DNA of 43,737 bases. Origin: an uncultured Saprospiraceae bacterium (GTDB taxonomy: Bacteria > Bacteroidota > Bacteroidia > Chitinophagales > Saprospiraceae). Below, piece after piece: positions 41,295 through 43,737 of the stretch. The DNA lies in assembly GCA_937924495.1 (NCBI GenBank), contig CALDSS010000014.1:1-43737 (forward strand), written 5' to 3'. A program made the position numbers and the translations under genes. The notes below the pieces were generated by a model that did no database searches, was not told where the DNA came from, and worked only from the letters and a program-made list of their open reading frames with translations. Numbering within the stretch: the stretch's first letter is position 1; each line of letters begins with the position of its first letter.

Positions 41295-43205
41295 GTGACC
41301 ATATCTGGCCAAGATCAAGAAGGGACTGTGCTGAAAAAGCAAAAACAGCTGGATTTACAGATTCAAAAGTTAGCATTTACAGATATAAACAAAACTAAGG
41401 TATTGTTACTTGAGATGCGGAAACTTTTGGCCAAGAACCCCAATCCAGACATTCAATTTAGTTACGAGTCTGTCAGAGGGTTTATTGAAAATCAACTTTA
41501 CAACTACCAAAGCTCCATTGTCAGTTTTAAGGAAGCGCTAAGAATATTGGAAGATCATGGCGATATTCAACAGCGAATTGCTACGCTCATTGATTTAAGT
41601 GCGACTTATAGTAATATTAATGACTACGAACTTACAGATGAGGTTCTTGAAGAAGCCAGAAGATTACTGAAGGCTTTTCCAAACAAAATGCTTGGTGCTA
41701 GACTTTTGTGCCTAAAAGGTTATTCCAATCTTCACTACAACAACTTGGGGGCTTCACTCGAACTTTTTTTGGAAGCAGAAAAAATTTTAACTGAAGATTT
41801 TGATTCCTTGAAGCTTAAGGATTACTACTATTTATCCTTGATTTATAATGGTTTAGGATTGGTATATTCAGGAAGTGAAGAACCAGAAAAAGCAGTACGA
41901 GCATATTTGGCAGGTGTCAATTTATGTGAAACAGTGGGCATGAAATCCAGAATGAGCTGGCACTATCTTTCTGTCGGCAACGCATATATGGCAATTGAAG
42001 ACTGGGCAAATGCTCAGGAGTTTTTTGAAAAAGCAATTGCAGTAAAAGATGATAGTAGCATGCTTTCACGTGCATTAGCTTATGGAAATATTGGAAAACT
42101 TGCTCTTCAACAAAAGGATTTAAAAAAGGCATTGGGGCTATTCGACAAAGCGGAATTCATTTACCAGTCTGATTATTCAACAGATTATGGAAATTTTGCG
42201 CGATTGAATTACTGGCGTGGGCTGCTTTACACAGAGTTGGAGAAAAACAATAAAGCCTTATCTCATTTTGAAAAAGCCTATAGACAAGCGACCAAGGTTC
42301 AAGATTATGGTCAATTGATGTTGATTACTAAAGAATTGGTCAAATACTATGCAGGTCAAGGTGATTACGAAAATGCACACAACCATCAATTGCTTTACGA
42401 AACCTTTCATCAAAATAGATTGGATGAAATAAAAGAGCGAAGAACACTTGAATTGGATGCATTGTATGAATCGGATAAAAGGCAACGTGAATCTGACCGT
42501 CTAAAATTACAAGCAACAAAACTTCAGTTGAAAGCGCTTAGAGCGCAAATGAACCCGCATTTTATGCATAATGCATTGAATGCCATCCAAAACTATATCA
42601 CTTCTGGTGATGTGAAAAATGCGGCATCCTACCTTGCTCGTTTTTCTGAATTGATGAGAAAAAGTCTTGATTTCTCAGATTTAGAATTTATTTCATTAGA
42701 AGAAGAAATTGACTTTTTAAATGAATACTTATCCTTAAATCAAAAACTTCGGTTTGAGAATAATTTGAATTTCAAAATAAGTGTTCATGATGATGTTGAA
42801 GAGGATATTGTTGGCGTTCCTACCATGATTATTCAACCTTATGTTGAAAATGCAATTGAGCATGGCATTAGAAGAATTCAAAACGGAACCATTAAGGTTG
42901 ATTTTAGGATGGAAGGTGAGGACGTGTTGCTATGTTCGATTGAAGATGATGGAATTGGTAGAGAAGAGGTAAGGCGAATTCAGGCTGAAGATCCTAAATT
43001 TAAAAATCATCGCTCTCGTGGTACTAAAATTACTGAAGACCGTTTGAGGATTTTGTTCAATGTTCCTGAAGATGAAAATTTTGTGAAAATTATTGATTTG
43101 AAGAATGCTGAAGGAAAAGGGTGTGGAACTAAAGTAGAAATACAAATACCCATAACTGAAATCAATTTAGTAGCTCCAGAAAACAACGATTTATCAAATC
43201 TGTAA
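41295..43205 (+). CDS. Cytosolic TPR histidine kinase, LytS/His_kinase type
   Basis: A 636-aa sensor kinase. Residues about 20-380 are TPR-like helices (YQSSIVSFKEALRILEDHG, YNGLGLVYSGSEEPEKAVRAYLAGV, LSVGNAYMAIEDWANAQEFFEKAIAV, and others), then a coiled coil (KRQRESDRLKLQATKLQLKALRAQ). The H-box is NPHFMHNALNAIQ with phosphoacceptor H422, and the ATP-binding N-box is IIQPYVENAIEHGIRR; G-box region GKGCGTKVEIQIP. It belongs to the LytS/AgrC-like kinases pairing with LytTR regulators. No signal peptide or membrane segment is present, so it should sense an intracellular partner. GTG 41295 is the best start; a CTG at 41280 is in frame. Confidence 0.85.
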   Translation: MTISGQDQEGTVLKKQKQLDLQIQKLAFTDINKTKVLLLEMRKLLAKNPNPDIQFSYESVRGFIENQLYNYQSSIVSFKEALRILEDHGDIQQRIATLIDLSATYSNINDYELTDEVLEEARRLLKAFPNKMLGARLLCLKGYSNLHYNNLGASLELFLEAEKILTEDFDSLKLKDYYYLSLIYNGLGLVYSGSEEPEKAVRAYLAGVNLCETVGMKSRMSWHYLSVGNAYMAIEDWANAQEFFEKAIAVKDDSSMLSRALAYGNIGKLALQQKDLKKALGLFDKAEFIYQSDYSTDYGNFARLNYWRGLLYTELEKNNKALSHFEKAYRQATKVQDYGQLMLITKELVKYYAGQGDYENAHNHQLLYETFHQNRLDEIKERRTLELDALYESDKRQRESDRLKLQATKLQLKALRAQMNPHFMHNALNAIQNYITSGDVKNAASYLARFSELMRKSLDFSDLEFISLEEEIDFLNEYLSLNQKLRFENNLNFKISVHDDVEEDIVGVPTMIIQPYVENAIEHGIRRIQNGTIKVDFRMEGEDVLLCSIEDDGIGREEVRRIQAEDPKFKNHRSRGTKITEDRLRILFNVPEDENFVKIIDLKNAEGKGCGTKVEIQIPITEINLVAPENNDLSNL

Positions 43206-43367
43206 GGCGATCTGCCTAAAAAACAATGCAATTACCGTTTTCTAAATCAAATGCACTTTTTCGGATTTGCAACCACCGTTAAATAAAAAGGGAATACCTT
43301 TCTCGTTGATTATCAAGCCTTTCCGTCATTAATTAAGAATAAATGTTATGTGTAAGCTTATATTTAC

Positions 43368-43441
43368 ATTAGTTTTCTCATAGTATGTTTGTTTAGTCTT
43401 CCTGCACCACACTTCCCTCCTTTGGTGCAGGAATTTTTTTT
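43368..43441 (+). ncRNA. sRNA-like element, copy C
   Basis: TATATTTA (43359-43366), 4-base gap, the identical 20-nt block AGTTTTCTCATAGTATGTTT (43371-43390), then an 11-bp hairpin TTCCTGCACCA/TGGTGCAGGAA (43399-43409 with 43423-43433) with loop CACTTCCCTCCTT, and eight Ts (43434-43441). Same layout as copies A and B, opposite strand. Repeat C copy 2 begins directly after it. Confidence 0.58.
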
Positions 43442-43613
43442 GGTTCTTAGACAAATACCGTGGAACTTATGAAAGATGAATTCGAGAAATCGGGAGTTCG
43501 AGATTTCGGGAACAAAACACGTCTCGAAATCTCGCCTTCACGATTTCTCGAACTCGAAAATCTTTGATGAAAAATTTTTAGATTTTGTGCTCCACGACTT
43601 TTGTCCAAGAACC
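43442..43613 (+). repeat. Repeat family C, copy 2 (172 bp)
   Basis: Ends GGTTCTTAGACAAATACCG and inverse CCACGACTTTTGTCCAAGAACC, an imperfect terminal inverted repeat of about 25 bp. It sits next to the T-tract of sRNA-like copy C and is flanked by T-runs, so any duplication is ambiguous. Confidence 0.87.
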
Positions 43614-43619
43614 TTTTTT

Positions 43620-43737
43620 TTAACCACCTAACTGTTGGGCCATCTGCGCATCTTGCTGGCTTGCCGCTTGATTTCCAGTTTTGAAATAAGCTTCACTTCT
43701 TGCTCGATAGTATTGAGCTGCTCTGTTATTTATAGAA
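43620..43737 (-). CDS. Partial gene, C-terminal end of a TPR-like protein
   Basis: On the minus strand the frame runs from the window edge to a TAA at 43620-43622 and encodes about 38 residues, including AAQYYRARSEAYFKTGN and ending AQMAQQLGG. The pattern suggests a tetratricopeptide repeat end. The rest lies beyond the window, so no function can be given. Confidence 0.6.
   Translation of the reverse strand, partial: SINNRAAQYYRARSEAYFKTGNQAASQQDAQMAQQLGG

Noticed and set aside
1-43737. tRNA or rRNA genes
   Set aside because: I looked for tRNA T-loop patterns (GGTTCGAATCC-like) and rRNA-like stretches and saw none; a dedicated tRNA search would settle it.

Overview
The window is about 43.7 kb of AT-rich bacterial chromosome from a member of the Bacteroidota, most likely near Saprospiria/Chitinophagia. 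Supporting signs are a type IX secretion (T9SS) sorting domain, a short Bacteroidota-type primary sigma factor, an OstA-like LPS-assembly protein, a eukaryote-like citrate synthase end, almost no Shine-Dalgarno sequences, and several promoter -7 boxes of the form TAnnTTTG. The exact family is an inference. No rRNA, tRNA, CRISPR array, phage or transposase gene was found.

Layout: 1-1050 citrate synthase end and gcvH. 1065-5104 a minus-strand operon of four related secreted proteins, behind yebC. 6046-9186 an APC permease, a methyltransferase and a YceI lipoprotein. 9266-12610 a GT-C-like membrane protein and a metal ABC permease fused to a DtxR-like regulator. 12794-16818 a polyprenyl-phosphate sugar transferase, a sigma-54-type response regulator and a LOG-family protein. 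16878-19500 a small secreted protein, a DinB protein, then 1.5 kb of nested repeats, a broken hxlR gene and two sRNA-like elements. 19505-22943 a lipoprotein, yidD, rhomboid, EEP-family and lspA cluster. 23021-23946 two ArsR-like regulators. 24685-28738 prfA, an RsiV-like lipoprotein, a LYS1/alanine-dehydrogenase-like enzyme and rpoD. 29115-35704 a T9SS cargo protein, an OstA-like protein, xerC/D, hpf, a TonB protein and a VanZ-like protein. 36232-39724 a glycosyltransferase, a SpeE-like protein, a TPR membrane protein and a voltage-gated K+ channel. 40043-43205 a LytTR regulator, a small GG-leader peptide and a TPR histidine kinase. The window ends in a partial TPR-like gene.

The most interesting parts are non-coding or very small. 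(1) A 132-135 bp palindromic MITE-like element occurs four times; three copies have perfect 9-bp target-site duplications, and the fourth supplies the last six codons and stop of the permease. (2) Two further inverted-repeat families (about 159 bp and 164-172 bp) are present, and at 17981-18397 three elements appear nested. (3) Three intergenic elements share an identical 20-nt block, an upstream TATATT box and a terminator hairpin with a pyrimidine-rich loop, which looks like a family of roughly 70-nt small RNAs. (4) A 61-aa peptide ending its leader in LSKILGG lies between a LytTR response regulator and a LytS-like kinase, an order reminiscent of peptide-pheromone systems.

All functional calls come from reading the sequence and recalling families; no search or folding program was run.
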